Shown here piece by piece: positions 19,751 to 31,104 of a stretch of DNA of 64,000 nt. Origin of the DNA: Phoma sp. XZ068 (taxonomy: Eukaryota > Ascomycota > Dothideomycetes > Pleosporales > Didymellaceae); assembly GCA_004835665.1 (NCBI GenBank), contig RBKR01000001.1:2294001-2358000 (forward strand), read 5' to 3'. The position numbers were made by a program, and so were the translations under genes. The notes beneath the pieces were generated by a model, which worked only from the letters and a program-made list of their open reading frames with translations, ran no database searches and was not told the origin of the DNA. Each line of letters begins with the position of its first letter. Position 1 is the first letter of the stretch.

Positions 19751-21081
19751 ATGAAGCTCACATCACAGCTTTTCGTAGCCGGTCTAGTGCCCTTGGCTCA
19801 TGCTTTCCCTGCTATGATGTACGAGGCAGCGGCCGCCGACCCTGCACTTGAAACTCGTGCCAGAGAGCTGGCCAAGATGCTAGAGGCCCGTCAAGCTGGT
19901 GCAGACGCAGCTACAAAAATCTTTGAGCCTGCCAACACGTTCAATCCGGCGAAGCAATTGATTGACGTCGGACCAGGCAGCGGGCACGAATATGTACCCC
20001 CTGGCTCTCAGGACCTTAGAGGACCTTGCCCTGGTTTGAATGCATTTGCGAATCACAGTGAGTACGATCGTCCTTGTAAAGCATATCACAACTAAACTAC
20101 TATGAAGACTTTCTCCCACATAGCGGATATGCCACTGTTCAGCAATACATTGACGCAACTACGAAGGTTGTCGGCATGGGTCCTCAACTTGCCCTCTTTC
20201 TTTCCGTACTTGGAGGTGCACTCGATGGTGATCTCTTATCATGGTCTATTGGTGGCACTCCTTCCCTTGCACAGGGTGGTCTAACAGGCATATTGGGTAA
20301 TGGGCTTATTGGGTCACACAACAAGTACGAAGGCGATGCCTCTCCGACAAGACCAGATCTCTACGAGGCTGGTAACAACTGGAAGACCGTGACATCACAA
20401 TTCCAAGACCTCATAAACCACTCGCCCGGTGGTGAAGTCACTCTGGACTCTCTCACAGCATTCCGTTCGGATCGTTTCGACGCTCAAATCCGTAACAACC
20501 CCAACTTCTTCAACGGTCCGTTCTCAGGCGTGCTCGTACAGCCTGCCGCGTATACATTCATCTACCGCTTCATGGCTAACCACAGTGCTGAGCACCCGGC
20601 TGGTCAGCTGACTTACGAGACTATCCAGTCTTGGTTTGGAGTTGAAGGTACAAACAACAATTACAACGCAGTACAAGGAACTGAGCGCATCCCAACGAAC
20701 TGGTACAGGCGTGCTTTCGAGTACCCTTACAACACTGAATACTTCCTTGTCGATGCTTTGAACGCCGCCAGACTCCACCCTAAGTTCCTTGACATTGGCG
20801 GCAACACTGGCAAGACCAACTCCTTTGCTGGCGTCGACGTTGCTGATCTCACTGGCGGGCTCTTCAAGTCGGCTGATCTCCTCAAGGGCAACAACTTCGC
20901 TTGTTTTGTCTACCAGCTTGCTGCTCAAGCCAAGCCTGACATCCTTCTTGGAGCCTTGAATAAGCTCACAGATGCTATTGGCAGCATCATCGGCTCACTC
21001 AGTTGCCCGCAGTTGAAAGCTATAGATACTAAGCAGCTGCAGCAGTTTCCTGGCTACAGACAAAAGGCAGTTTACGGTTAG
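19751..21081 (+). CDS. Secreted heme-thiolate peroxidase (chloroperoxidase / unspecific peroxygenase family)
   Basis: An extracellular heme-thiolate enzyme that uses hydrogen peroxide to oxidise or oxygenate organic substrates. Two exons (19751-20057 and 20108-21081; 50-nt intron GTGAGT..ATGAAG, phase 1) give 426 residues. The signal peptide is about residues 1-18. The proximal heme ligand motif PCPGLNAFANH spans the end of exon 1, with Cys93. Splicing continues it as NFLPHSGYATVQQY, as expected. The distal acid/base motif is E177-G178-D179 in KYEGDASPTRPDLY. FDAQIRNNPNFFNGPFSG and WYRRAFEYPYNTEYF match the family's later helices. It is longer than short peroxygenases and has a C-terminal extension after about residue 370. 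Without splicing the first ORF stops at residue 114, just past the Cys motif. Confidence 0.9.
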
Positions 21082-23377
21082 GGCACCTTCAACTTTTAAT
21101 GAGCAATGATCACAGCATTTAGTTCCTGTAACTATTAACACCAATGAATGGTTAACGATGTATTTGGCTTACGATCATGATGTTATTGACTCTTGTGGCT
21201 TGTTGTAGGGATTGGAATGTTTTACGAACAGCGTAAGTTTCGAGACGAGCTGTAGTCGTACACATTTCTCTTCGCGATAATATACAGCGTCACAGTTGGT
21301 CTGGATTACAACAAACCAGAATCGTGTGTACTGCACATCTTGTTAGGGAAATGAGAAGTTACTTATAAGGTGGTGGCAGTGGTGGAATAAAACCACCCTA
21401 CTTAGGCAAGGAGGAGGACTTCGTGGGTTGTACTATACCCAGCGGGATTACAGCTACCTGCACCAAGTTGAAGATAAGAAAGATTCTATGGCTATTAAGC
21501 AGCAAGGGTCATTGTAGTTCCGGAGATCTATTTAAAACTCGGTAGAACATACTTTTCGCTATGTAGATATTGCAAATACGGACAAGACAACGTCGAGAGA
21601 CCTAACATCATCTGTCTCTTGTGTGGATTTCCGGCGAGGCTTGCTGCATGAAAGTTACAGCGTGAAGAGCATCAATCTCTGCGTAAAACGAACTCTTCTC
21701 CCTGCGGTCTACGGTCTTTCTTTCTAGACGAAGGAAGTACCATTCAGTGCGTTAGTTGGGATGATTCCAGCCAGGTATGGCCTGTGTGTTGGTAAGATGA
21801 TCCAGAGCTCTTTCAATACTCGTTATTGTCATTTCTCACCCCTCTGGCCAATATGATTGGGATCAGGGGATAGAGGAGGACAAAAGGAGGAGATACACTC
21901 ATGTCTGATGATTGGAAGTCCGGAGATGTGGAAAAATTGATGTTTAGCAATTGGAAGAGCTTGAAGAACTCGACTGGAATAGAGCCTTACCAGGTAATAG
22001 CATAACGCGCGCGGAGCCTGCAGTATTGCGGAAGGACCGCGTGGATTTACTGACGGACGCAGTGAACAACAAGTAGGTACGTCATTACATTCGAACTGGC
22101 CGAGAGGACCTGGTGGTTTTAAAACATCCGACTTACTTACCAGTACCTCGGTCAGGGAAGACATCAGCAATCTATAATCCTATTTGAATCAAGTTACCAA
22201 GCGACGTTACACCCCACTTCATACCAGTCTCATTGCCTGCATCCACGTTAACACTGACGAACACATTCTGGAGAACATCCGTGAGTTTGTCCTCAACTAT
22301 CGGTGCAACATTCACAAGGATGCACGTCGACCATCTTGACTGTCATACACAGAGTCCTATTGAAAGTAAAGTGATAGATGTTCTGTGAAAGATCCACTAC
22401 AATTCTCTCTTGGCTCACCGTATTGTCACCGTATTGTGTCTTCAGATATCGACACACATTGTTCGTCCAATCGTACGAAGTTGAGAGCGTCGAACTGCTG
22501 AGATTCTATGTGGCACAAGTTCATGACCCCTCATGCCCGGGATAGTCAGTTATATTACTTCCGTTGCCCGGAGCTACCCCTCTTTGAGACCGTGAGAGGC
22601 TTCCAGTGCCATTGCCAATTACTTCCCTCATCAGTTGTGTTCTACAATCTTCCGTACATTATTGTAACCCTGGACTCAGTAACGAAGGGTTTTACAGCTG
22701 CAGACCGCGAATTATACTCATCCCGCATATCTTCTCCTGCGACTTCCCAGCCACCACAAGCCACCCGTTCCTCGGTTAGTGATCGCGTGCTGTCCGTCAC
22801 ACGATCGGATCGCTGGCGTTCCCTCACATGGTCACACCCGTTCCACGGCGCGTCGTCCCTAGCATGCAATAAATATCGCGACTCGTAACAAAGGCATGCA
22901 TCATGGATAATGACTTTGTTGTGACAATGATCGTCATCGACATTTCCATTGTAGAACAGCCATGAGTCGCGTACTTACAAGCACTATGGCTTAAGTAGAA
23001 GATTTCTTGACGGCGCCTTGATTAGGGCAAACATCGGTGATTAATGTGGATCCGACTCATCTGCCGTTCGTTTTCTGTCCACCCCGTGGTCGCCACGATG
23101 CAAGGTGAACACCCGAGCGCGGAGTATCGCATTCAGTCCATGCTCAACTTGGCAGGTTACTAACCGCCTATGACGTGGGCTGGGCACTTGCGCTGCATTT
23201 GCACGAGCCATCCCCGCATTTCATCCAGTCTCCGAATATCACACGTCCGAACCGTATCGCGACAGCAGCGTCCAACGTTGCGCTACTCGGGTACGGCGTC
23301 ATTACCATTTCGCCGAACCGTTTTTCGCTGCGCCCGCAAGCTTCCGAGGATTTGCCGCGCCGGGTTGAGGACTGCAC
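21082..23377. other. Long intergenic region without supportable genes
   Basis: 2296 bp. Both strands show only short ORFs (longest 126 codons) with no recognisable domain or splice-linked continuation. It must hold the carboxylesterase promoter near its right end. Confidence 0.45.
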
Positions 23378-25177
23378 ATGGCGGACTCGCAGGACGAGCC
23401 GCTATTAAATGGGGGTGAAGCCCCGGTGCAAAAGCGCAGGTCGTCCAGGTGGCTCAAGAGAAGGTTTCCTGTCATCATGTTGTTTTTCGGCACCGCATCG
23501 CTGTTGTTTTGGGTATTCGGGTCTACCGGACTCGGTCGGCCACTGAAGGACACACCCACAAACGGCTCAGATGGGGAGCTGCTTGTGACACTACCCGGAT
23601 ACGGAACGTTCCAGGGCACAAAGGTCGTCGCCAACCTGCTCAAGACGATAACGTTCAGCAAGCCAGTTGATGCTTGGCTTGGCGTGGACTACTCAACACA
23701 GCCTGTTGGTGAAGGACGATTCAAACCTGTCACTTGGCCAGCGGCGTTCGATGGCGTCAAAGATGCTATCGCTTATGGGCCAGCATGCTGGCAGAATTTA
23801 TACGGGCCGATGCTGCAATCAGAGGCCTGCCTCAATCTGAACGTCTTTCGGCCGTCTGGAATTCCAATGGATCAGAAGCTGCCCATCTTTGTCTTCCTGC
23901 ATGGAGGTTCATTCGTTGGCGGCACTGGAAAGAGCTTCGATGGCGCGGCATTTGTTGCAAAGAGTGCTCAGCCGTTGATGGTTGTTACAATGCAATACCG
24001 ACTCGGTGCTCTTGGCAACATCCCGAGCAAGCTCATGGAAGAGGAGGATGGGCTGAATTTGGGAGTTCGGGATCAGCGTCAGATGCTGGAGTTCGTACAG
24101 AAGTACGCAGAGAACTTTGGTGGTGACAAAGACCAAGTAACGGTTGGTGGCCTCAGTGCAGGTGCACACTCCGTTGGCATCCATCTCTTTCACAACTACG
24201 GCGAGGACACAGGCAAGCCATTGTTCAGCAAAGCTATCCTGGCTTCTGGTTCACCAACAGCGCGCGCTTTCCCTGGAGTGGACTATCCCCTGTATCAGCG
24301 ACAGTTCGCGGAGTTCATGGACTACGTTAATTGCCCGATGACGCCTAATGCTGCTGCCCTCGCCTGTCTGCGCAATGCCGAGGTCGACGATATCCAGTTC
24401 ATTTCATCTGCAATGTATTCGAACTCCGAGTACAACATCACATGGCCTTGGCAACCTGTCTCCCCTGGCCCACTCATTGAGAAGCGCGGCTCAACTTCTG
24501 GCGAGGATGGCACCTTCTTCAAGATCCCCATTCTCATCTCTTCAGCGACTGATGACGGCAGCCCGTTTGCCCCACAAGATCTCCGCACCAACGCTCAATT
24601 CGTCGCGTTTTGGCAGACCCTCGCCCCCGGTCTGACCGCAGACGACCTTTTGGACCTTCAACGCCTGTACCCTGATCCCACTGTGTACGGTGCTCAGAGC
24701 CCCTTCCTCCCTGTAACATCGAACTTCATATCATCGCAATTCCAGCGCGTCAGTGCCGCATATGGCGATTATTCCTACATCTGCCCCGTCCAGGACACCG
24801 CCGCCCGCCTCGCCGCCGCAGGCGCACCAGTCTATAAAGCACGCTTCAACACACCCAACTGGTCTCCTACATACCTCGGTGTCCCTCACGCGAGCGATGC
24901 TAGCTACTTCAACGGACAGGCAGGTACACAGTACCCCGAGATCGCGGATATTTATAGCAGTTACTACGCCAGCTTTGTTGTTAGCGGTGATCCAAACACG
25001 TACGCCACTGCCGGCGCAGCGAAATGGGAGACGTATAATGGGACCGCAGGTAGCCACTTAGTCGTCAACCCGCCAGAGCAGGGTGGACCGCAGATGGAAC
25101 AGGAGTATGAGGGCATCAGGATGGAGCAGTGTGCTTGGTGGAGGGATGAGGCGAGAGCGAAGAGGTTGAACAAGTAG
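23378..25177 (+). CDS. Membrane-anchored type B carboxylesterase
   Basis: An alpha/beta-hydrolase of the carboxylesterase/lipase type B family. A single exon gives 599 residues. The N-terminus is cytosolic and basic (QKRRSSRWLKRRF), followed by one hydrophobic helix (about residues 32-50), so it looks like a type II membrane protein rather than a freely secreted esterase. Family landmarks in order: EACLNLNVFRP, the oxyanion-hole HGGSFVGG, the nucleophile elbow GGLSAGAHS with Ser260, a candidate acidic residue in the ATDDGSPF region and the catalytic His in LGVPHASDASYF. In many family members the acid is Glu in a G-x-x-x-x-E-G-x-F context; here EDGTFF (residues 376-381) is another candidate. 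Substrate is unknown. Confidence 0.88.
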   Translation: MADSQDEPLLNGGEAPVQKRRSSRWLKRRFPVIMLFFGTASLLFWVFGSTGLGRPLKDTPTNGSDGELLVTLPGYGTFQGTKVVANLLKTITFSKPVDAWLGVDYSTQPVGEGRFKPVTWPAAFDGVKDAIAYGPACWQNLYGPMLQSEACLNLNVFRPSGIPMDQKLPIFVFLHGGSFVGGTGKSFDGAAFVAKSAQPLMVVTMQYRLGALGNIPSKLMEEEDGLNLGVRDQRQMLEFVQKYAENFGGDKDQVTVGGLSAGAHSVGIHLFHNYGEDTGKPLFSKAILASGSPTARAFPGVDYPLYQRQFAEFMDYVNCPMTPNAAALACLRNAEVDDIQFISSAMYSNSEYNITWPWQPVSPGPLIEKRGSTSGEDGTFFKIPILISSATDDGSPFAPQDLRTNAQFVAFWQTLAPGLTADDLLDLQRLYPDPTVYGAQSPFLPVTSNFISSQFQRVSAAYGDYSYICPVQDTAARLAAAGAPVYKARFNTPNWSPTYLGVPHASDASYFNGQAGTQYPEIADIYSSYYASFVVSGDPNTYATAGAAKWETYNGTAGSHLVVNPPEQGGPQMEQEYEGIRMEQCAWWRDEARAKRLNK

Positions 25178-25767
25178 GCGTGCAGTAATCTAGTAGAATT
25201 GTGGACAATTTCAAGATTTCATTTTGAGATACACTGTTGCAGCGGAGTCTTGATGATGAATGCCGTGGATCATTGTGCCCGACTGTCTGCTGATATCTTT
25301 TTATGTACAGTCACTATCCACCGACACCCTCTTACCTGACTGTTCACCGACACCGTGCTTGCGTGCTCTGAGACTCTACAGACACTTTCGTGCATTGATT
25401 GCAGCAATTCATCCTGGATATCAAATCGCTACTTTTATCATTGTATCGCTGAAGTCACGCTTACCTTTTGCCTACTAAGTCAATTTGGCCTCTCAAAATA
25501 TAAGATCTCAATATATAACATCTTTCCGTCGGAGAAGGCTGCTTTGTCAGTAGATTGTGGTATGCATGTATGTCGAAGGGCGTGGGTGCGCTTACCCCGC
25601 GACGTCATCGGCCAAAAGTGGGGCATAAAGAAGTAGGAGATGTGATAATCAACAATCAACAACATACAAAAGGGGGTGTCTTGAACCTGTAATCTAACCG
25701 TCTCGTTTTCACATTCACAAACAGAACACACGATCTTTCCATTCAGTTTCAACAATCAACACCCACC
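25178..25767. other. Intergenic region between the esterase and the HAD gene
   Basis: 590 bp, same-strand neighbours. It holds the esterase 3' end and the HAD promoter. An A/C-rich leader with CAA runs precedes the ATG at 25768. Nothing else is seen. Confidence 0.4.
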
Positions 25768-26496
25768 ATGTCCAAACTAACAGACTTCAAACTGCTCTCC
25801 TTCGACGTCTACGGCACATTGATAGACTGGGAACGTGGCGCGCTCGCTGCCCTCCAACCTCTACTCGAGAGGAGCAACAAAACCGATCTGGATCAGAAGC
25901 ACATCCTCGAGGTTCTCCACGAAATCGAGCCTCCCATCGAGAAAGAGCATCCAGACTGGAAGTACTCGCAAGTCCTGACCGCCGTGCACCCTCAGCTATG
26001 TTCAAAGCTCGGCCTCGCGACGCCAACAGAGGAAGAGAGCAAGAAATTTGGCGCAAGTGTCGGGTCCTGGCCTGCCTTCCCGGACACAGTGGAAGCGTTA
26101 AAGCGGCTCTCCAAGACCTATAAGCTCGTTGTCCTATCCAACGTTGACAACGAGAGCTTCAAAGCAGGTAATGCAAATGGTCTGCAAGGCTTCAAATTCG
26201 ACGCTGTGTACACCGCGCAAGACATCGGGTCGTACAAGCCAGACCACAAGAATTTCACTTACATGCTGCAACGTGTGAAGGATCAATTTGGCATCGACAA
26301 GCAGCACGTGCTGCAGACGGCGCAAAGCCAATTCCATGACCATCATCCAGCGAAGGATATGGGAATTAAGAGTAGTTGGATTTACCGGCCTGGTGCGGTT
26401 ATGGGGAACCGCAAGGATCCTGTATATACGTGGAAGTTTGATACATTGGCGGATATGGCAGATGCGGTGGACAACGAGTTAGCGGACAGCAAGTAA
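25768..26496 (+). CDS. HAD-superfamily hydrolase, 2-haloacid dehalogenase type II-like
   Basis: A single exon of 242 residues. The haloacid dehalogenase motifs are all visible. Motif I is SFDVYGTLIDW, with nucleophile Asp13. The second motif is VLSNVDNESF, with the Ser/Asn of the type. The third is IGSYKPDHKNF, with Lys. The fourth region is TAQSQFHDHHPAKDMGI, where a His/Asp pair stands in place of the usual DD. Members of this family hydrolyse 2-haloacids or small phosphates in the cytosol; the true substrate in fungi is mostly unknown. Length and motif spacing are normal and no targeting signal is seen. Confidence 0.88.
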   Translation: MSKLTDFKLLSFDVYGTLIDWERGALAALQPLLERSNKTDLDQKHILEVLHEIEPPIEKEHPDWKYSQVLTAVHPQLCSKLGLATPTEEESKKFGASVGSWPAFPDTVEALKRLSKTYKLVVLSNVDNESFKAGNANGLQGFKFDAVYTAQDIGSYKPDHKNFTYMLQRVKDQFGIDKQHVLQTAQSQFHDHHPAKDMGIKSSWIYRPGAVMGNRKDPVYTWKFDTLADMADAVDNELADSK

Positions 26497-27066
26497 AGTA
26501 GTTGTCAGCTGAGAGAGGTGGAGTTCGGTAAGTGAAAGGAATGCAAGTTTTTATTGCGCTGGTACGGCACAAGTTGGTTTGAATGCGATGTGCTTGCTGT
26601 CATTTCATGCCACGTACATGACAAGCCGTGATTTGTATTATGGAAAACCGAGGATAAAGCTTAGACCTGGAATTTACAGTATATTCATCGGAATGCCCTG
26701 GTCGTTGGGAGTTCAGTCTGGACTGTGAAGTGAGATAGGTCCTAAGATGCCACCGCATATTATCCTCCATGGAGTTCTGCGATACCGGTTGTAACTTTTG
26801 CTCTGGATATGCCTTGTCCAGTAACTGCGAATTTCCCGCTATCCAAGTCTATCCCCACAATAGCACACCGGTGCGTTGGTAAATGCATGGACGGCATTCG
26901 CGGTAATACTCCTCTCGTAAATTCTAGAACTCGGCTTTGCGGCGGGCGACTTGGCGTACATCAGGCTAGATAGCTTGGATCAACTCCAATCGAAGGCCCA
27001 AACAGGCGGCGGCTATCTCTGAAGCATATAGGTTATGTTGCGAATTGGATGGGAGACTGATCGAGC
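26497..27066. other. Convergent intergenic region
   Basis: 570 bp between the HAD gene and a small minus-strand gene. No coding signal. Confidence 0.45.
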
Positions 27067-27434
27067 TCATCTGGTTCTGTTCGGTTTTGGCGATGGCCCA
27101 AATAGACTGCATCCGTTCCTCATCCTCTTCACAAAGCGCAAGTAGGCCTCCAGTGCTTCGATATGCGAAGGATATGTTCTATCCTTGTTCATCCAGAGTT
27201 TGAGGTATTTGCCGTCACTCTGACCTCTGAGCGCGCAATAGTACTCGCCTTCGTGCTCTGACGAGCGTCGAAGAACAACAATGAGTCTCTTTCCTTTGAG
27301 CCCCGTAACGCTGCTTGCTTGGCCTGGTTTACGTGAATAAAGAGCTGAGTGTGGAAGCATTGTGTCGTACCTAAGCACTCGGCTTTCAGCTGCGCGATCC
27401 TATCAAGGTCGTCAATCGATTCTGTGTCGCTCAT
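27067..27434 (-). CDS. Small unknown protein, two exons
   Basis: No recognised family. Exon 1 (27434-27371) codes MSDTESIDDLDRIAQLKAEC and one more codon plus a base. A 47-nt intron (27370-27324, GTACGA..AACCAG, phase 1) joins it to exon 2 (27323-27067), giving 106 residues. The product starts acidic and turns strongly basic (VTGLKGKRLIVVLRRSSEHE, then KDRTYPSHIEALEAYLRFVK). The case for a gene is the in-frame join of two ORFs by a normal-sized intron and a sensible acidic start. It could still be chance. Confidence 0.45.
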
Positions 27435-28344
27435 TGTTGGTAGGTACTGCGCGTAAGTGTGTGGCAGCTTGATGATAAATTGTGTGGTAGCTTGGGTATA
27501 AATGCTCCAACAGTTGTTGATGTGGTGTGAACAATTTTGAGCAGGCTTCAAAGCATTTCTTGTTCCTGTGTTCTAGGCGATTTAAAGTGCGACTCGTTCG
27601 CAGCAGTTCGAAAGCCCTCCATGCCCAAACACGGGCCACTATTGGGTAGAAAGGCCCAGGAACAATGGAGATCGATCGTTGAACCGCCCCTGCACGGCCC
27701 AAGAGCCGGGATCAAGGGACTGGGGAAGTGGTTGCTGCTCCGTAATCGTCATTGTGGACTTCTTTGAACGGTTCTTCGGCCGTCAAATCTGCGAAAAGTC
27801 TTTCGAAAAGGGGTTCTTTGCTCGTGAACTTGGGCTGCAGCCTGCTTTCAATGTTGATGCCCATATCGTGCGGCACATCCGGAAATGAAGGTTGAGCATT
27901 ATTTGCAGCCTTCCGAGCTTAACTCCAGCAGAATGATCGAAATCATGACAAGTGACATATCTGCCACATCAGATTGCGACGACGCGTGGGGATGCCAGGT
28001 GAGAATGCAGGACGTGTGGAGGTAGAACACGACCATGACGCGGTCTCTCACGCTAACGAAACCCACATTCCTCTGTTTCCACTCACAGTCCTGCCTTCAT
28101 TACTATCGATGAGCCAATTGTCAAGTAACGCCATAATCCCCCGCTGCTTCCGGACGTTCCGCCTTGTCAAATCAATTCGTCTCTTGAACCATCCAGATTC
28201 TGTATCGACTGACGATTACAACACGGAACCTCAGTGCAATTTGACGAAGAAAGTATTTACATTTGCTAAGTGTGTACTGAGAACTATCTGAAAAAGCTGT
28301 CAATGGTGGAATAGTAATTTGAGAGAGAGTTTCGCAGCGGTAAT
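27435..28344. other. Intergenic region
   Basis: 910 bp between two minus-strand genes. Scattered ORFs up to 105 codons on the plus strand have no recognisable content. It should contain the promoter of the small gene at 27067-27434. Confidence 0.4.
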
Positions 28345-29820
28345 CTATGCTGCGATACTGACAGGCTTGATGCCAACCTCTGTGAGCCTCGTTGCCTCGG
28401 GCTCCTTGATCTCAATCTCGACTGGGTCAATGGTGTCTGTCAACCCCATGTACTTCAAGCTCGCGCTCCAACCTAGGTCCTCGCCGAAATAGTTCTGCAT
28501 GACCTCGACACCATATTTGATGCCGTTCTTGGGGTCATAGGTCAAACACTGCTTGCCGACCGCAATGCCAATGACGGCATCCCAAGATGGAAGTTCTGTT
28601 TGTCCATGGCGGTCAGCCTCTGCTGCTGTTTCGGGAAGCTCTGAGTTTAGGATCGCTGCGTAAATGTTCTGTGCAGCAGCTTGGCCCATGACCGTTGCGC
28701 TTCCAGCGCGCTTGATACCAGTCCATTGGATGACGTCACCAACACCGAAATGGTATGTATGGTTCGCAATGGTGTCCTTGAACATAAGGCTGTTGTGAAC
28801 CTTGACCTCTTTGTCTTCGTTCAAGCAGGCTTCAGGGAGAATGTCCGTGGTTGGTGTGCCCTTTCTTGTCGAATCAATGACAAAGTCTGCTGTGATCTTC
28901 TCGCCGTTTGCCAGTGTAACTTCAAACTTGCCATTCGACAGCTCCTCGATCTTGGCTCTTGAACCGAGGACAACATCGACGCCTTCCTCCTTCAGCATAA
29001 TACCAACGCGGTCCTTGAGCTCTGAAGGTAGCGGTTCGGACGAAAGAACTTGGTCGCGAGAGTGTACGAGCGTAACACCAATCTTTGGGTAGTATTGCTT
29101 GATCTCGCCAGCAAACTCAATTCCAACGGCGCCAGCGCCGATGATTACCACTCGCCGTCCCTCGTGCTTCGATTCGTCACCGCCAGTGATCTTCTCAATA
29201 AAGGCTTTGCCATCGCTTAGATACTCCTCGTAACTTCCAGACTTTGGCACAGCAGGCCAGTGCCTCTTCAGTCCCGTAGCCACGACAAGGTAGTCGTACG
29301 CTTGCTGCTGGGTCTTGCCATTACGGTCAGACCATTCAGCAACCTTGGCCTCTGGATTGATGCTCTTGACTGAGCCGTGCTTGAAGGTCAAGTTTGGCTG
29401 CTTGAGCTCGTTCAGATGCGAGAAGCGTTTCCACATGTGACTTGTATACTTCGGCGCTACATGTGCAAGCGGAGCTCCTACCGAGTGGACTGCAAAATAC
29501 CCCTGTCAGTACGAGATCTGCCGTGATTAAAACACCAGGACAACAAGGACTTGTAAAAGCCTCGGCTAGTGGGGCAAAGAAATTAATGACGCACAGTATC
29601 CATCGCGCTGGTCAATGACGGTGACTTCGACGCCTCGCCTGCTCTTTACGCCTTTGAAATCTGCTCCTGGGTAGACGCTCTCCCTTCCCTTTCCATTGGA
29701 ATACTCGAGAAGGTTTACAATTGCTGAGATGCCCCCGTATGCGCAGCCAACAACAAGTACCCGGTGTGGTGACGACAGCGACATACCGCCGATGGCATCT
29801 GTGAGGTTTGGCATTCTCAT
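28345..29820 (-). CDS. AIF-like FAD/NAD(P)H oxidoreductase (AMID/AIFM2 type)
   Basis: A pyridine nucleotide-disulfide oxidoreductase of the apoptosis-inducing-factor homologue group, related to AIFM2/FSP1 and type II NADH dehydrogenases. Two exons (29820-29595 and 29489-28345; 105-nt intron GTGCGT..TTGCAG, phase 1) give 456 residues. The FAD-binding start is HRVLVVGCAYGGISAIVNLL, where the usual GxGxxG is GCAYGG. The splice gives DGYFHSVGAPLAHVAP, the family's typical motif after the first strand. The NAD(P)H Rossmann motif is RVVIIGAGAVGIEFAGEI at about residue 200. YHFGVGDVIQWTGIKRAG is the second FAD motif. There is no signal peptide or clear mitochondrial leader. The first ATG at 29820 is used because the longer frame opens on a TTG. 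Confidence 0.9.
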
Positions 29821-31104
29821 GGTAGAAAAATTCAATCTGATAACGGGTATGAGGGGTAGAAGGTGAGATGCAGGAAGGACGGAGAGGAGATGATCTGATA
29901 AGATTAAGAGACCGGTTCTCTCGGCGTTTTATCGTGCGCAACCGCTTTGACCGCTTTCCACCGGTATCGGTGACCGGCTCTTCGGAAAACACTCAGCCCA
30001 CAAATGGTATCGGCTGCTCAAGCATCCACTTCATCGTTTGACGGTACGGGGTGGTGGACCAGAGATGCGATTGGTGCTCGAGGCCAAGGTTATCAGATCC
30101 TCTGCAGAATTTTTATCAGATGGCCGCTAGCGCGCTTGGTCACCCCTTGCGCCCCACAGGCAATGAGGGCCTGACAAGTAGTCTTCCACACATCGATCAC
30201 GACGGAATCGCCAAGAAGGCGTACATGTACTGGCGGCAACCTTCTTTGGACGTTGTCGTCTATAGATGCCCTGCATGAACTGTAAGGGCGGAGCTCGATC
30301 CCGCACATGCATCTGTTGACATAAACACCTGCTCCTTCCAACCTCAGGCCTTCCTTCACGCCTTTATGTACAAAGTAAACGAGCCAAGAAATCAATGCAT
30401 AGCCACGCGGCTGTAGGAGATAGTTCCTCTGCTGAGTCTGTATGTAAGCGCGGCCCTTAGCTCCAGTCCCGTAGTCATGTCCTGGCAAGATAGAACACAA
30501 CTACGCCAGCTCAAAAGCGTATAGCGTCAGGTTACGAGCATCTTCTTGTCAGTGTCACGATAGCGGACACCGTGGCAACAAGACTATTTGCACACCACTT
30601 CAACTCACAAACCGACAAGCTTCCATGCATTACGTGTCATTGACGAATCTTTGAGAACATTCAAAGCCACAAATCATGGAACGTGCTAGTTCATCTTCTT
30701 ACCAAGGTGAGTTCGATATAGCAACCACGTTTCGCTGCCAAGTGGCATATTTGGTAATCAAGTCGCGCTGCGTTAAGCCTTCCCGGCCTGTGATTGGTGC
30801 GGAGCGCCTACACGAGCAATGCGAACCGTGTTTACTCATCCTCATGGCGGAGTTCCGCTGCCAATGTTGCACTCTTTGTTCATGTGGTGCTGCTGCCTGA
30901 AGTTTTGGTAGTATGAGCAGGCGAACTGGATGTACTCCACAAAGCTTGTGCTCAGCTGCTTACGCAGAGATGTCGTGTCCATCAAAGCAGGAGCCTGTTG
31001 AGCGAATGCAACATAGATATAAGAAGCGAGCTCCCGATGCTGAAGATCATTCGAGCAAGCTCAAACAATAAACCATTCTCAACATTCCTTACACATCCTA
31101 CATC
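29821..31104. promoter_or_regulatory. Divergent region between the AIF-like and NmrA-like genes
   Basis: 1284 bp. It holds both promoters. An ORF at 30676-30900 begins with an ATG followed 31 nt later by a good donor (GTGAGT), but no second exon could be joined, so it is not called a gene. The leader before 31105 is A/C-rich (ACATTCCTTACACATCC). Confidence 0.4.
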
